DNA from: Bacteroidota bacterium
GTDB lineage: Bacteria; Bacteroidota; Bacteroidia; UKL13-3
Reading direction: 5' to 3'
DNA: 64,000 bases
Assembly: GCA_947460345.1 (NCBI GenBank)
Contig: CANHGM010000001.1
Span: 106,518 to 170,517 of the forward strand
A program made the position numbers and the translations under genes. Shown one piece after another: positions 46,092-54,613 of the stretch. Below the pieces are notes generated by a model that saw only the letters and a program-made list of their open reading frames with translations, was not told the origin of the DNA and did not search any database. Each line of letters opens with the position of its first letter. Position 1 is the stretch's first letter.

Positions 46092-46898
46092 ATGAAACTA
46101 AAATATCATCATTTATTAATTGTTTCTTTATTTGTTATTATTTCGACAATAGTTGCTTGTAAAAGCAAAAAAAATATTGCCAAAAATAATGAAGTTAAAA
46201 AAGACTCAGTAAAAGCTGAGACTAAACCTAATAATATAAAACCCGCTAAAGTATTAAGTTTTACTGTAAACAATTGGAGCACCTTTTCTTCTAAAATAAA
46301 TATCGAATACGAAAGTGAAGCCCATTCTCTTCCTATCAATTCTTTTAGTGGGCAGATTAGAATGTCTAAAGATAATTATATATGGATGACTATTCAAGTT
46401 CCTATTTTAGGAGAAGCTGTCAGGGCTCTTATCACCAAAGATTCAGTTAAAGTTTTAGATAGATATAACAAAAGATATTTGCTGACTAATTTTTCCTATT
46501 TACAAAAATTTAGCTCTGTACCTTTGAGTTTAGACAAACTACAAGATGCTTTAATTGGCAACCCTACTTTTAAACTTAAAGATGCCACTATTGATACTTC
46601 AGACAATATGATGATGGCTATTTTTCAAGATGCAAAAGTTAAAAACACCATCTTTGCTTTGTTTAATAATTTGCGAGTTAAAAAGAATATATATATTGAC
46701 AAAATTCAAAATGTAGATATTACGGCTATATATCCTGAATTTGAAGAAATAGAAGGCCAACAAATTCCTAAAAAAATCAATTTAAGTACTACCAAACCTG
46801 ACAAGTCGACCATTGACCTTGAATATAACGGAACCCAATTAAACAAACCAATAACTGCTGAGTTTAACATCCCAGCTAGTTATAAAAAAATGCAATAA
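46092..46898 (+). CDS. DUF4292 lipoprotein
   Basis: 268 residues. Lipobox at I-V-A-C (Cys23), then KSKKNIAKNNEVKKDSVKAE linker and a LolA/LolB-like beta-sheet: YESEAHSLPINSFSGQIRMS, YIWMTIQVPILGEAVRALIT, VKVLDRYNKRYLL. DUF4292 proteins usually precede an M23/EnvC-like gene in Bacteroidota, as here (9-base gap), implying a shared envelope function. The fold suggests handling of a lipidic ligand, as an inference. Confidence 0.88.
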   Translation: MKLKYHHLLIVSLFVIISTIVACKSKKNIAKNNEVKKDSVKAETKPNNIKPAKVLSFTVNNWSTFSSKINIEYESEAHSLPINSFSGQIRMSKDNYIWMTIQVPILGEAVRALITKDSVKVLDRYNKRYLLTNFSYLQKFSSVPLSLDKLQDALIGNPTFKLKDATIDTSDNMMMAIFQDAKVKNTIFALFNNLRVKKNIYIDKIQNVDITAIYPEFEEIEGQQIPKKINLSTTKPDKSTIDLEYNGTQLNKPITAEFNIPASYKKMQ

Positions 46899-46907
46899 AA
46901 TAAGATT

Positions 46908-48215
46908 GTGGTGTTAAACATAATACATACTAAAAAAGTTGTCTATACCATATTATATATATGCTGTATGGTTATGTTTACTGTTGATGTAAACGCTCAA
47001 AACAACAAACCAAACAAAGACGAGCTTCAAAAAAAAATACAACAAAAGCACAAAGAAATAGAGCTTACGCAAACTTTTATAAAAGAGAATAAGACTAAAC
47101 AAAAAACTACTATTACGCTTTTACAAACCATCAATAGTCAGATTAATATCAGAGAAAATATTATTGATAAAACCAATAGACAAGTAGGTGTTTTAGAAAA
47201 TGAAATTGATACTTTAAATGCTACTATTATTCAATTAGAAAAGGATGAATTAAGATTAAAAGGCGAGTATGCTAAAATGATTCAAGAGGCATATAAAAAC
47301 AGAAACCAATACCAAAAATTAAGTTTTGTGCTCTCTTCAAAATCTTTTAACCAAGCTCTTAAACGCTCAAGATATATTAAATTGTTAAGCGAAAACAGAG
47401 CTAAACAGTTAAAACTTTTAAAGCTTAAACAAGAAGAATTAGCAATTGCCAAAAACAAATTACTTGGAATTAAAACCAATAAGGAAGAACTTATAATTGA
47501 TAAGGAACTAGAGAAAAAAGAATTGGTGGTTGATAAAAAAGAACAAGCCATTATTTTTAACCAACTTAAGAGTAAAGAAAAAGAACTGACTCATACTTTA
47601 AAATTGCAAAAAGAAGCAGCTAGAAAACTAAATGCTGAAATTGCTAAAATCATTGCACGAGAAATTGAAGAAGAAAGAAAAAGACGTGAAGAAGAAAGAA
47701 AGCGTGAACTGGCTGCAAACAAAGACAAAGAAAATACTTCAACCTCAACTACCAAAACCGAAAAGAAAGAGCTAACAAAAACGGCCGAATATGACCAACT
47801 CACCTCTGATTTTTCAGGTAACAAAAACAGACTCCCTTGGCCTGTGGAGAAAGGTTTTATCATTGGCACCTTTGGCACACATCCACACCCTACTTTAAAA
47901 AATATTCAAGTAGAAAACAACGGAATTGATATAAGCACCCAACCAGGTAGTAAAATTAGGGCTTCATTTAAAGGTCAAGTTAAAGCAGTATTCTCGGTTC
48001 CGGGTATGCAAAAATGTGTGATGATAAACCACGGTGATTATTATACTGTGTATTGCCATTTAGCTGATGTATATGTTAAAACGGGTGACCATGTTACCAC
48101 CAAACAAGTTATTGGCAGTGTATATACTGACACTGAAGAAGAAAGAACCATTGTGCATTTTGAGGTTTGGAAAAACACTGTAAAACTTAACCCATCAGAC
48201 TGGCTAGCCGACTAA
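46908..48215 (+). CDS. EnvC-like murein hydrolase activator (LytM/M23 domain)
   Basis: 435 residues from a GTG start (no suitable ATG keeps the signal peptide KKVVYTILYICCMVMFTVDV). A long coiled coil rich in Lys/Glu/Gln (about residues 30-280) leads to a LytM domain (WPVEKGFIIGTFGTHPHPTL to NPSDWL). The first metal-ligand His of M23 enzymes, in the H-x-G-I-D motif, is replaced: here the sequence is E-N-N-G-I-D-I. YCHLADV and VHFEVW keep the other two sites. This fits non-catalytic EnvC-type activators of cell-wall amidases rather than an active endopeptidase. Confidence 0.85.
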   Translation: MVLNIIHTKKVVYTILYICCMVMFTVDVNAQNNKPNKDELQKKIQQKHKEIELTQTFIKENKTKQKTTITLLQTINSQINIRENIIDKTNRQVGVLENEIDTLNATIIQLEKDELRLKGEYAKMIQEAYKNRNQYQKLSFVLSSKSFNQALKRSRYIKLLSENRAKQLKLLKLKQEELAIAKNKLLGIKTNKEELIIDKELEKKELVVDKKEQAIIFNQLKSKEKELTHTLKLQKEAARKLNAEIAKIIAREIEEERKRREEERKRELAANKDKENTSTSTTKTEKKELTKTAEYDQLTSDFSGNKNRLPWPVEKGFIIGTFGTHPHPTLKNIQVENNGIDISTQPGSKIRASFKGQVKAVFSVPGMQKCVMINHGDYYTVYCHLADVYVKTGDHVTTKQVIGSVYTDTEEERTIVHFEVWKNTVKLNPSDWLAD

Positions 48216-48248
48216 TTATTTTTTAATTATTTACTTTAAAAAGTATAT

Positions 48249-48929
48249 ATGTTTAAAGATTTTTTTAATTTACTTTTTCCAATTACTTGTTCTCATTGCG
48301 GACAGAATCTGGCTTCAAACGAAGATATTATATGTGCTTATTGTTTGTTTCAACTTCCACAAACTCAATATTGGTTAGAAGCTGAAAACAAAGTGGCTAA
48401 AAAACTATGGGGAAGAGTGAGAGTAGAGCACTGTTCGTCTTTTTTACATTTTATCAAAGATGGGATGGTTCAACATTTATTACACCAACTGAAGTATAAA
48501 AATGGAAAAGAAATTGGGCAAAAATTAGGGAAGATATATGCAACAGAACTTAAAAAAGTAGATGCTTTAAAAAGCATAGATTATATAGTTCCTGTTCCAT
48601 TGTTTAAAGGCAAAGAAAAAAAGAGAGGATATAACCAAAGCCAAATGATTGCTGAAGGAATAAGTGATGTATTGCTGAAACCAGTTGATAATTCTCATTT
48701 AATTAAAAAGCAACAAACCAGTTCTCAAACAAACCTTAACAGATGGAACCGTTGGCAAAACCAACAAGAAAAATTTGAAATAAATGACTCTGACTTTTTT
48801 CAAAACAAACATATATTGATAGTTGATGATGTAATCACCACAGGAGCTACTATAGAATCATGTATTTCTTTATTAAACCAAATTCCTAATTGTACCGTTA
48901 GTGCAGTGTTTATTGCCTCAGCTTTATAA
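48249..48929 (+). CDS. ComF family phosphoribosyltransferase-like protein
   Basis: 226 residues. N-terminal zinc-binding cysteines (CSHCG ... CAYC, about 13-32), then VQHLLHQLKYKNGKEIGQKL, VPVPLFKGKEKKRGYNQSQM and the PRPP-binding ILIVDDVITTGATIESC loop. ComF proteins are linked to DNA uptake and to DNA metabolism, and are widespread in non-competent species. Placed 33 bases after the EnvC-like gene. Confidence 0.9.
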   Translation: MFKDFFNLLFPITCSHCGQNLASNEDIICAYCLFQLPQTQYWLEAENKVAKKLWGRVRVEHCSSFLHFIKDGMVQHLLHQLKYKNGKEIGQKLGKIYATELKKVDALKSIDYIVPVPLFKGKEKKRGYNQSQMIAEGISDVLLKPVDNSHLIKKQQTSSQTNLNRWNRWQNQQEKFEINDSDFFQNKHILIVDDVITTGATIESCISLLNQIPNCTVSAVFIASAL

Positions 48930-49013
48930 ACTTTAGTATGCAATCTAAAATCTATTTAAACCTTCTCTAACATTTAACATCTTTAAACTAATATTGTATC
49001 TTAAATTTAAAAT

Positions 49014-51596
49014 ATGAATTATAAATATATACTTTTCCTTGTTTTAACTGTCTCATTTAAATTGAATGCTCAACCTGGTGGCCCCAGGAATGGAGGCCCT
49101 CAAAACAGGTCGATGCTTACCGGTAGAATGTATGGTAAAGTGGTAGACGACAAAACAGGAAAAGGTATTGAAGATGCTTCAGTGCAGTTTTGGCAAGAAA
49201 AATTTGATTCTGTTTCAAAACAAAATAAACTTAAACTCTTAGGTGGACAATTGACAGAAGGCAATGGCGATTTTAGTGTAGAAGGACTACCATTGATGGG
49301 ACCCATTAAATTAAAAGTGACAGCACTAGGCTTTATCACAACAGAGAAAACAATATCTTTTGACATCACTCCCGGCAAAGCCAAAGACATGATGAGCCTC
49401 TCTGATAAAGACATTGGCAATATAAAAATAACTGCAAATGTCAAAGAACTAGAAGGTGTAATAGTAAAAGCAGATGAGCCAACTGTAAAAATGACTATTG
49501 ATAAGAAAGTGTACAACGTAGATAAAAACTTAACAGCTGCCGGTGGAAACGCCCAAGATGCGATGAAGAATATTCCTGCTGTAAATGTTGATATAGATGG
49601 AAATGTAACCATGAGAAATGCAGCTCCTACCATTTTTGTTGATGGCAGACCCACTACACTTACCCTTGACCAAATACCAGCAGACAATATTCAAAGCATT
49701 GAGGTTATCACCAACCCCTCTGTTAAATACGATGCTTCTGGTGGAATGGCTGGAATTATCAATATTGTGTTAAAGAAAAACAAACGCATGGGCTATAATG
49801 GAAGTGTGAGAGCAGGTATTGATAAAAGAGGAAAAATAAATGCTGGGTTGGACTTAAACATCAGAGAAAAAAAATTGAACTTCTTTGTTGGAAGCAGTGT
49901 GAACCAAAGAAAATCTATAGCTGAAGGTTGGAGCAACAGAGATAATTATTTTGCTTTTGACACCACCAATACCTACCAAAAAACATATAGCGAACAAAAC
50001 AATTTGATGTATACCAATAGGTTTGGGTTTGACTACTTTATTGACAATAGAAATACCATAACGCTTAGTACCAATTATACCGTTGGAAATCATAAACCAA
50101 CCGATAACTTAGATATTCAATATAGAAATTTCCCTTCATTAAGTGTAAACTCTTTATCAGAAAGAAATACCAACTCGTTTAGAAATTTCAGAAACTGGGG
50201 AAATGCCTTATTGTATAAACATTTATTCCCTAAAACTGGCAAAGAACTTACGGCTGATATCAACTATAACGCTATTAAAGCAGTGGGTGGTGCTGACGCT
50301 ATTACCCATTACACAGATGGCTTTGGCAACCCTTATAGAAGCGATTCAAAACAAAGACAAGACTACAATGGGGGTTCGTCTTTTTTTACTGCTCAAGTAG
50401 ACTTTACCAATCCTTTAAACGACTATTCAAAAATTGATATCGGGGTACGGTCAGCATACCGAATTTTTATTAGCAACAACAGCAACTCTCTGTATGATGC
50501 TCAGAATTTAGACAAAGTACTGGTTAGCCAGAAAAACGACTATGAATATACCGACCTTGTAAATGCTGCCTATGTAAACTACTCTCGACAAAAGAAAAAG
50601 TGGGGAATACAAACCGGACTTAGAGTTGAAAGCAGCTTTTACAAAGGAACCTTAAAAGATACTGTAGACAAAAACTTTGTTATTCAATACCCAATCAGTC
50701 TATTCCCAAGTTTTGCAGCTTCTTATAAAATCAAAGAGAATAATGATATCAATATCAATTTGAACAGAAGAATAAACAGACCGGGTTTCTTTCAGTTAAT
50801 GCCTTATATAGATTTTTCTGATTCACTTAACTTATCTCGTGGTAACCCTAACTTAAGACCTGAGTTTACTTACGCTTCAGAAATTTCATATTTGTATTCA
50901 TATAAAAACAACCAGTCTTTTATGGCCAATATATATGCAAAAATGTCGACTGGGCTTATCACCAGGTATATACTAAGCGAGTATAACGACTTGCTGAAAA
51001 AAGACATTATTGTGAGTAGTTATGAAAACGCCCTATCAAGCTCAGCATACGGCATTGAATTGGTTTCAAAAAACACCTACAAAAAATGGTTTGATGTGAC
51101 TTCAAACTTTAATATATATCAATCGCAAATAAACACGGCTACCTTAACCAACAAACAGCTTTCTTGGTTTTCGAGGGTGAATGCTAATTTTAAGATTTTG
51201 AAAACATGGAGCCTTCAAGTTTCAGGGGAGTATTTCTCTAAGATGGCCTTTCAACAAGGAGGCGGCGGTGGTGGTGGCATGATGGGTGGTGGCATGGGTG
51301 GTACTCAAAACACTGCTCAAGGTTATACCATGCCTAACTACAGTGTAGATGCTGCTATTAAGAAAGAGTTTTTAAAATCTAAAATGCTCTCTGTGACTTT
51401 AAACTTCATGGATATATTTCATACCAAACGTATGTACTCTGTTTCTAGTTCAGGATATTTTGCTTTAGAAAGTTTTAGACAAAGAGATTGGCAATTTTTC
51501 AGACTGAATATAAGCTATCGTTTTGGTAAGTTTGATGCCTCTTTGTTTAAACGCAAAAACAACAAGAGTAGTGGTGATGGCGAAGGAATGATGTAG
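49014..51596 (+). CDS. Outer-membrane beta-barrel TonB receptor-like protein
   Basis: 860 residues. Signal peptide (ends near LNAQPG), carboxypeptidase-like domain (MYGKVVDDKTGKGIEDASVQ ... NGDFSVEGLPLMG), a plug (GGNAQDAMKNIPAVNVDIDG, FVDGRPTTLTLDQIPADNIQ, YDASGGMAGIINIVLKKNKR) and an outer-membrane protein barrel of the OMP_b-brl_3 kind. Near residues 745-765 is a Gly/Met-rich loop with GGGGGGGMMGGGMGG. The C-terminus continues beyond the barrel with a basic tail. Substrate unknown. Its stop is 5 bases from the convergent nadC. Confidence 0.85.
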   Translation: MNYKYILFLVLTVSFKLNAQPGGPRNGGPQNRSMLTGRMYGKVVDDKTGKGIEDASVQFWQEKFDSVSKQNKLKLLGGQLTEGNGDFSVEGLPLMGPIKLKVTALGFITTEKTISFDITPGKAKDMMSLSDKDIGNIKITANVKELEGVIVKADEPTVKMTIDKKVYNVDKNLTAAGGNAQDAMKNIPAVNVDIDGNVTMRNAAPTIFVDGRPTTLTLDQIPADNIQSIEVITNPSVKYDASGGMAGIINIVLKKNKRMGYNGSVRAGIDKRGKINAGLDLNIREKKLNFFVGSSVNQRKSIAEGWSNRDNYFAFDTTNTYQKTYSEQNNLMYTNRFGFDYFIDNRNTITLSTNYTVGNHKPTDNLDIQYRNFPSLSVNSLSERNTNSFRNFRNWGNALLYKHLFPKTGKELTADINYNAIKAVGGADAITHYTDGFGNPYRSDSKQRQDYNGGSSFFTAQVDFTNPLNDYSKIDIGVRSAYRIFISNNSNSLYDAQNLDKVLVSQKNDYEYTDLVNAAYVNYSRQKKKWGIQTGLRVESSFYKGTLKDTVDKNFVIQYPISLFPSFAASYKIKENNDININLNRRINRPGFFQLMPYIDFSDSLNLSRGNPNLRPEFTYASEISYLYSYKNNQSFMANIYAKMSTGLITRYILSEYNDLLKKDIIVSSYENALSSSAYGIELVSKNTYKKWFDVTSNFNIYQSQINTATLTNKQLSWFSRVNANFKILKTWSLQVSGEYFSKMAFQQGGGGGGGMMGGGMGGTQNTAQGYTMPNYSVDAAIKKEFLKSKMLSVTLNFMDIFHTKRMYSVSSSGYFALESFRQRDWQFFRLNISYRFGKFDASLFKRKNNKSSGDGEGMM

Positions 51597-51601
51597 TTGA
51601 C

Positions 51602-52468
51602 CTACAACACTATTTTCAAGCTTAAATCTAGTGCTTTAACTGAGTGCGTAATGGCACCTACTGAAATATAATCAACGCCAGTCTCAGCGTAGGTTCTTAT
51701 CGTATCTTCTGTAATACCACCTGAAGCTTCTGTTTCATATTTACCATCTATAAGCATAACAGCCTCTTTCATGAGGGTTGGCGAAAAATTATCAAGCATA
51801 ATCCTATCTATACCACCTATAGCAAGCACTTGTTTCACTTCATCTATATTTCTTGTCTCCACTTCAATCTTCAGGTTCTCTTTATGTTGACTTTTCTTGT
51901 ATGCATTAGCCCTTGTAATGGCCTGCTCTATTCCTCCTGAAGCATCCACATGATTATCTTTTATCATCATCATATCATATAAACCAATACGATGGTTTAC
52001 GCCTCCTCCCATAGTCACTGCCCACTTTTCTAATAACCGCATACCCGGTGTGGTTTTACGAGTGTCTAAAAGTTTGGCATGGGTACCTTCAATAAGTTTT
52101 ACTAGTTTGTTTGTGGCTGTAGCAATGCCGCTTAATCTTTGCATGCAATTAAGCACCAACCGCTCGGCAAGTAATAAAGATTGGGCAGGTCCTTCGGCAT
52201 ATAACACGATATCGCCTTTGTTTATATTGCTGCCATCTTTCATCAGAATTTGGTATCCAATTTTTTCATCTACCATGTTAAAGATAAGCTGAGCTAAGGC
52301 AACACCGGCTATGATGCCATCATCTTTCACCAATAATTTAGCCTTGGCTATATGGCTGGCTGGTATGGTGGCTAAGGAGGTATGGTCGCCATCTCCTCTA
52401 TCTTCGTCTATGGCTTGTTGTATAAATCTTTTAATCTCGGGTAGTTCAAAAATATGCTGCTCATTCAT
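51602..52468 (-). CDS. nadC: Quinolinate phosphoribosyltransferase
   Basis: 288 residues from MNEQHIFELPE at 52468, chosen over a longer frame (to 52516) that starts with a His-rich non-family segment and runs across the -7 box. Signatures: EDRGDGDHTSL, ERLVLNCMQRLSGIAT, LLDTRKTTPGMRLLEKWAVT, GGGVNHRIGLYDMMMIKDNH, VETRNIDEVKQVL, DRIMLDNFSPTLMKEAV and ASGGITEDTIRTYAETGVD. It makes nicotinate mononucleotide from quinolinate and PRPP in NAD synthesis. Confidence 0.96.
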   Translation of the reverse strand: MNEQHIFELPEIKRFIQQAIDEDRGDGDHTSLATIPASHIAKAKLLVKDDGIIAGVALAQLIFNMVDEKIGYQILMKDGSNINKGDIVLYAEGPAQSLLLAERLVLNCMQRLSGIATATNKLVKLIEGTHAKLLDTRKTTPGMRLLEKWAVTMGGGVNHRIGLYDMMMIKDNHVDASGGIEQAITRANAYKKSQHKENLKIEVETRNIDEVKQVLAIGGIDRIMLDNFSPTLMKEAVMLIDGKYETEASGGITEDTIRTYAETGVDYISVGAITHSVKALDLSLKIVL

Positions 52469-52473
52469 CGTTT

Positions 52474-52481
52474 CAAAAGTA
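52474..52481 (-). promoter_or_regulatory. -7 box of nadC
   Basis: Minus-strand TACTTTTG (TAnnTTTG) ends five bases before the chosen ATG at 52468. Confidence 0.5.
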
Positions 52482-52512
52482 AACAAAAAGTGCATGTGGT
52501 GATGCGAAATTG

Positions 52513-52554
52513 ACAAAAAAAACTCTACACAACTAAATGTATAGAGTTTTTTTA
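52513..52554 (-). terminator. Terminator of the DUF4783 gene
   Basis: AAAAAAACTCTA pairs with TAGAGTTTTTTT, with a mismatched inner pair and 8-base loop; it lies 18 bases past the stop at 52572 and upstream of the nadC -7 box. Confidence 0.8.
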
Positions 52555-52571
52555 ATCAACTATTGTTTCTG

Positions 52572-52955
52572 TTATTGTTTGTCGAATCTGAGTTCGTATA
52601 TAATATTTCCTTTAACCAATATATATACTTTGTATCTGCCCGTATTTGTTTCTAGAGTACCATTTGCAAATTTACTATTGCCTGAAGTGCCTTTATGGTC
52701 AATGGTAAAACTTGATAGGATGTTTTTTGAGAAAAAATCTTTAAGTATCATTTCAGCTTGCGATTTGCTATAGGCATCATCATTATTAGGCAATCCTAAT
52801 TCAATGGTAGTGTTAAAACTTGAAGATAAAGCTGATACATTTGACGTTTTAATATTTTTAGCAAAAGTATCAAACACATCTGTTTGAGCTGAAGTGGTCG
52901 ATATTAAAATCAACAACATACTTACAGACATCAAAATCATTTTTATTTTTTTCAT
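52572..52955 (-). CDS. DUF4783 secreted protein
   Basis: 127 residues from MKKIKMI at 52955 (signal peptide MSVSMLLILISTTSAQ). DVFDTFAKNIKTSNVSALSS, FNTTIELGLPNNDDAYSKSQ and AEMILKDFFSKN fit DUF4783, an NTF2-like family that in Bacteroidota often stands beside nadC, as here. Function unknown. Confidence 0.85.
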   Translation of the reverse strand: MKKIKMILMSVSMLLILISTTSAQTDVFDTFAKNIKTSNVSALSSSFNTTIELGLPNNDDAYSKSQAEMILKDFFSKNILSSFTIDHKGTSGNSKFANGTLETNTGRYKVYILVKGNIIYELRFDKQ

Positions 52956-53070
52956 TGTACGCAGGTGTTCGCTAAAATTATGCCAAAGCACTGATTCTGT
53001 TTTTCAATCGAATAATCAAATAAAATATCTGATATCATTATTCTATAACAAATACTATCTCAAACCAAAG

Positions 53071-53078
53071 TATTTTTG
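53071..53078 (+). promoter_or_regulatory. -7 box of gpmI
   Basis: TATTTTTG (TAnnTTTG) eight bases before the ATG at 53087. Confidence 0.48.
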
Positions 53079-53086
53079 CAAGTGAA

Positions 53087-54601
53087 ATGAATAGAAAAGT
53101 TTTATTACTCATATTAGACGGTTGGGGCAAAGGCAAAGACTACAAAGGCAATGCTGTAACCAATGCTGCTAAACATTTTGTTGAATCGTTAAACCAACAT
53201 TGGCCTCATGCCATGCTTCAAACATCAGGCGAGGCTGTGGGCTTACCTGAGGGGCAAATGGGCAATAGTGAAGTGGGACACTTAAACATTGGTGCAGGCC
53301 GTGTGGTTTACCAACAACTGGTGCTGATAAACAAAGCTTTTGCTGATGGCAGTATCAACCAAAACAAAACACTGATTCAAGCATTTGAGTATGCAAAAAA
53401 AGAAAACAAAAGCGTGCACTTTATTGGACTTGTGAGCAACGGAGGTGTGCATTCACATATCAATCATTTAAAAGGGCTTTGCACTACGGCCAATAATTTT
53501 GGTCTTGTAAAAGTATATATACACGGGTTTTTAGATGGAAGAGATACCGACCCTAAATCAGGATTGGGTTTTATACACGATCTACAATCTCATATAACAG
53601 GCACATGTGTTAAGATAGCTTCGCTTATAGGTAGGTATTATGCCATGGACAGAGACAAACGTTGGGAAAGAATAAAACTGGCTTACGATGCCATGGTGAT
53701 GGGCATAGGCACACATACCACCCAAGTTGAAGAGGCTATACATAACTCGTATGCCGAAGGTGTTACCGATGAGTTTGTAAAACCTATAGTGGTGACAGAA
53801 GGTGATACACCTGTTGCTGTGATTGAAGAAGGTGATGTGGTGATTAATTTTAATTTTAGAACCGATAGAGGTAGAGAAATTTCAGAGGTGCTTACCCAAA
53901 AAGATTTTCATGAGCAAAACATGCATAAGTTAGACGTGAAGTATATCACCATGACTACTTATGACGAAACCTACTTAAATGTTGATACACTATTTGCCAA
54001 CGACGACTTAGCGATGACCCTGGGTGAGGTATTAGAAAAACATGGTAAAACACAAGCCCGTATTGCCGAAACTGAAAAATACCCGCATGTGACCTTCTTT
54101 TTTAGCGGAGGTAGAGAAACCGAGTTTAACAACGAAAGCAGGTATTTATGCCCATCGCCTAAAGTAGCCACCTACGATTTGCAACCTGAAATGAGTGCTG
54201 AGGAAGTGAAAAAAGCTACCATTAAAGCCATGGTCGAAGATAACAAAGATTTTATTGTTACCAATTTTGCTAACCCTGATATGGTTGGTCATACAGGTGT
54301 GTTGCCTGCAGTAATCACAGCTATTAACACAGTTGATAATTGTGTAAAAGAACTTGTGGATGTTGCTCAACAAAACGGCTATACTTTATTGATAACCGCT
54401 GACCATGGCAATGCCGAATATATGATAAATGACGATGGCACACCCAACACCGCCCATACTACTAACGATGTTCCGCTTAGGCTCATAGACCCTGAGATTA
54501 AATCGTTGCACCATGGCAAACTGGCCGACCTCGCTCCTACCATTTTAGCTTTGCTTCAAGTGCCACAACCACCTGAAATGACCGGTGTAAGTCTAATTTA
54601 A
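53087..54601 (+). CDS. gpmI: 2,3-bisphosphoglycerate-independent phosphoglycerate mutase
   Basis: 504 residues, standard length. LLILDGWGKGKDYKGNAVTN (metal Asp), GLPEGQMGNSEVGHLNIGAG (nucleophile Ser), HIHGFLDGRDTDPKSG-type region, NFRTDRGREISEVL, FANPDMVGHTGVLPAVITAI and LITADHGNAEYMINDDG provide both Mn sites. Glycolysis and gluconeogenesis. lpxB follows 12 bases later and is probably co-transcribed. Confidence 0.97.
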   Translation: MNRKVLLLILDGWGKGKDYKGNAVTNAAKHFVESLNQHWPHAMLQTSGEAVGLPEGQMGNSEVGHLNIGAGRVVYQQLVLINKAFADGSINQNKTLIQAFEYAKKENKSVHFIGLVSNGGVHSHINHLKGLCTTANNFGLVKVYIHGFLDGRDTDPKSGLGFIHDLQSHITGTCVKIASLIGRYYAMDRDKRWERIKLAYDAMVMGIGTHTTQVEEAIHNSYAEGVTDEFVKPIVVTEGDTPVAVIEEGDVVINFNFRTDRGREISEVLTQKDFHEQNMHKLDVKYITMTTYDETYLNVDTLFANDDLAMTLGEVLEKHGKTQARIAETEKYPHVTFFFSGGRETEFNNESRYLCPSPKVATYDLQPEMSAEEVKKATIKAMVEDNKDFIVTNFANPDMVGHTGVLPAVITAINTVDNCVKELVDVAQQNGYTLLITADHGNAEYMINDDGTPNTAHTTNDVPLRLIDPEIKSLHHGKLADLAPTILALLQVPQPPEMTGVSLI

Positions 54602-54613
54602 CCTAACCAACTA

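Noticed and set aside
46908-48215. Active M23 endopeptidase
   Set aside because: The first metal-ligand His is replaced by Asn, so an activator role is preferred.
49100-49687. Minus-strand frame of 195 codons
   Set aside because: Lies within the conserved carboxypeptidase-like and plug region of the outer-membrane receptor; Ser/Pro/Leu-rich shadow.
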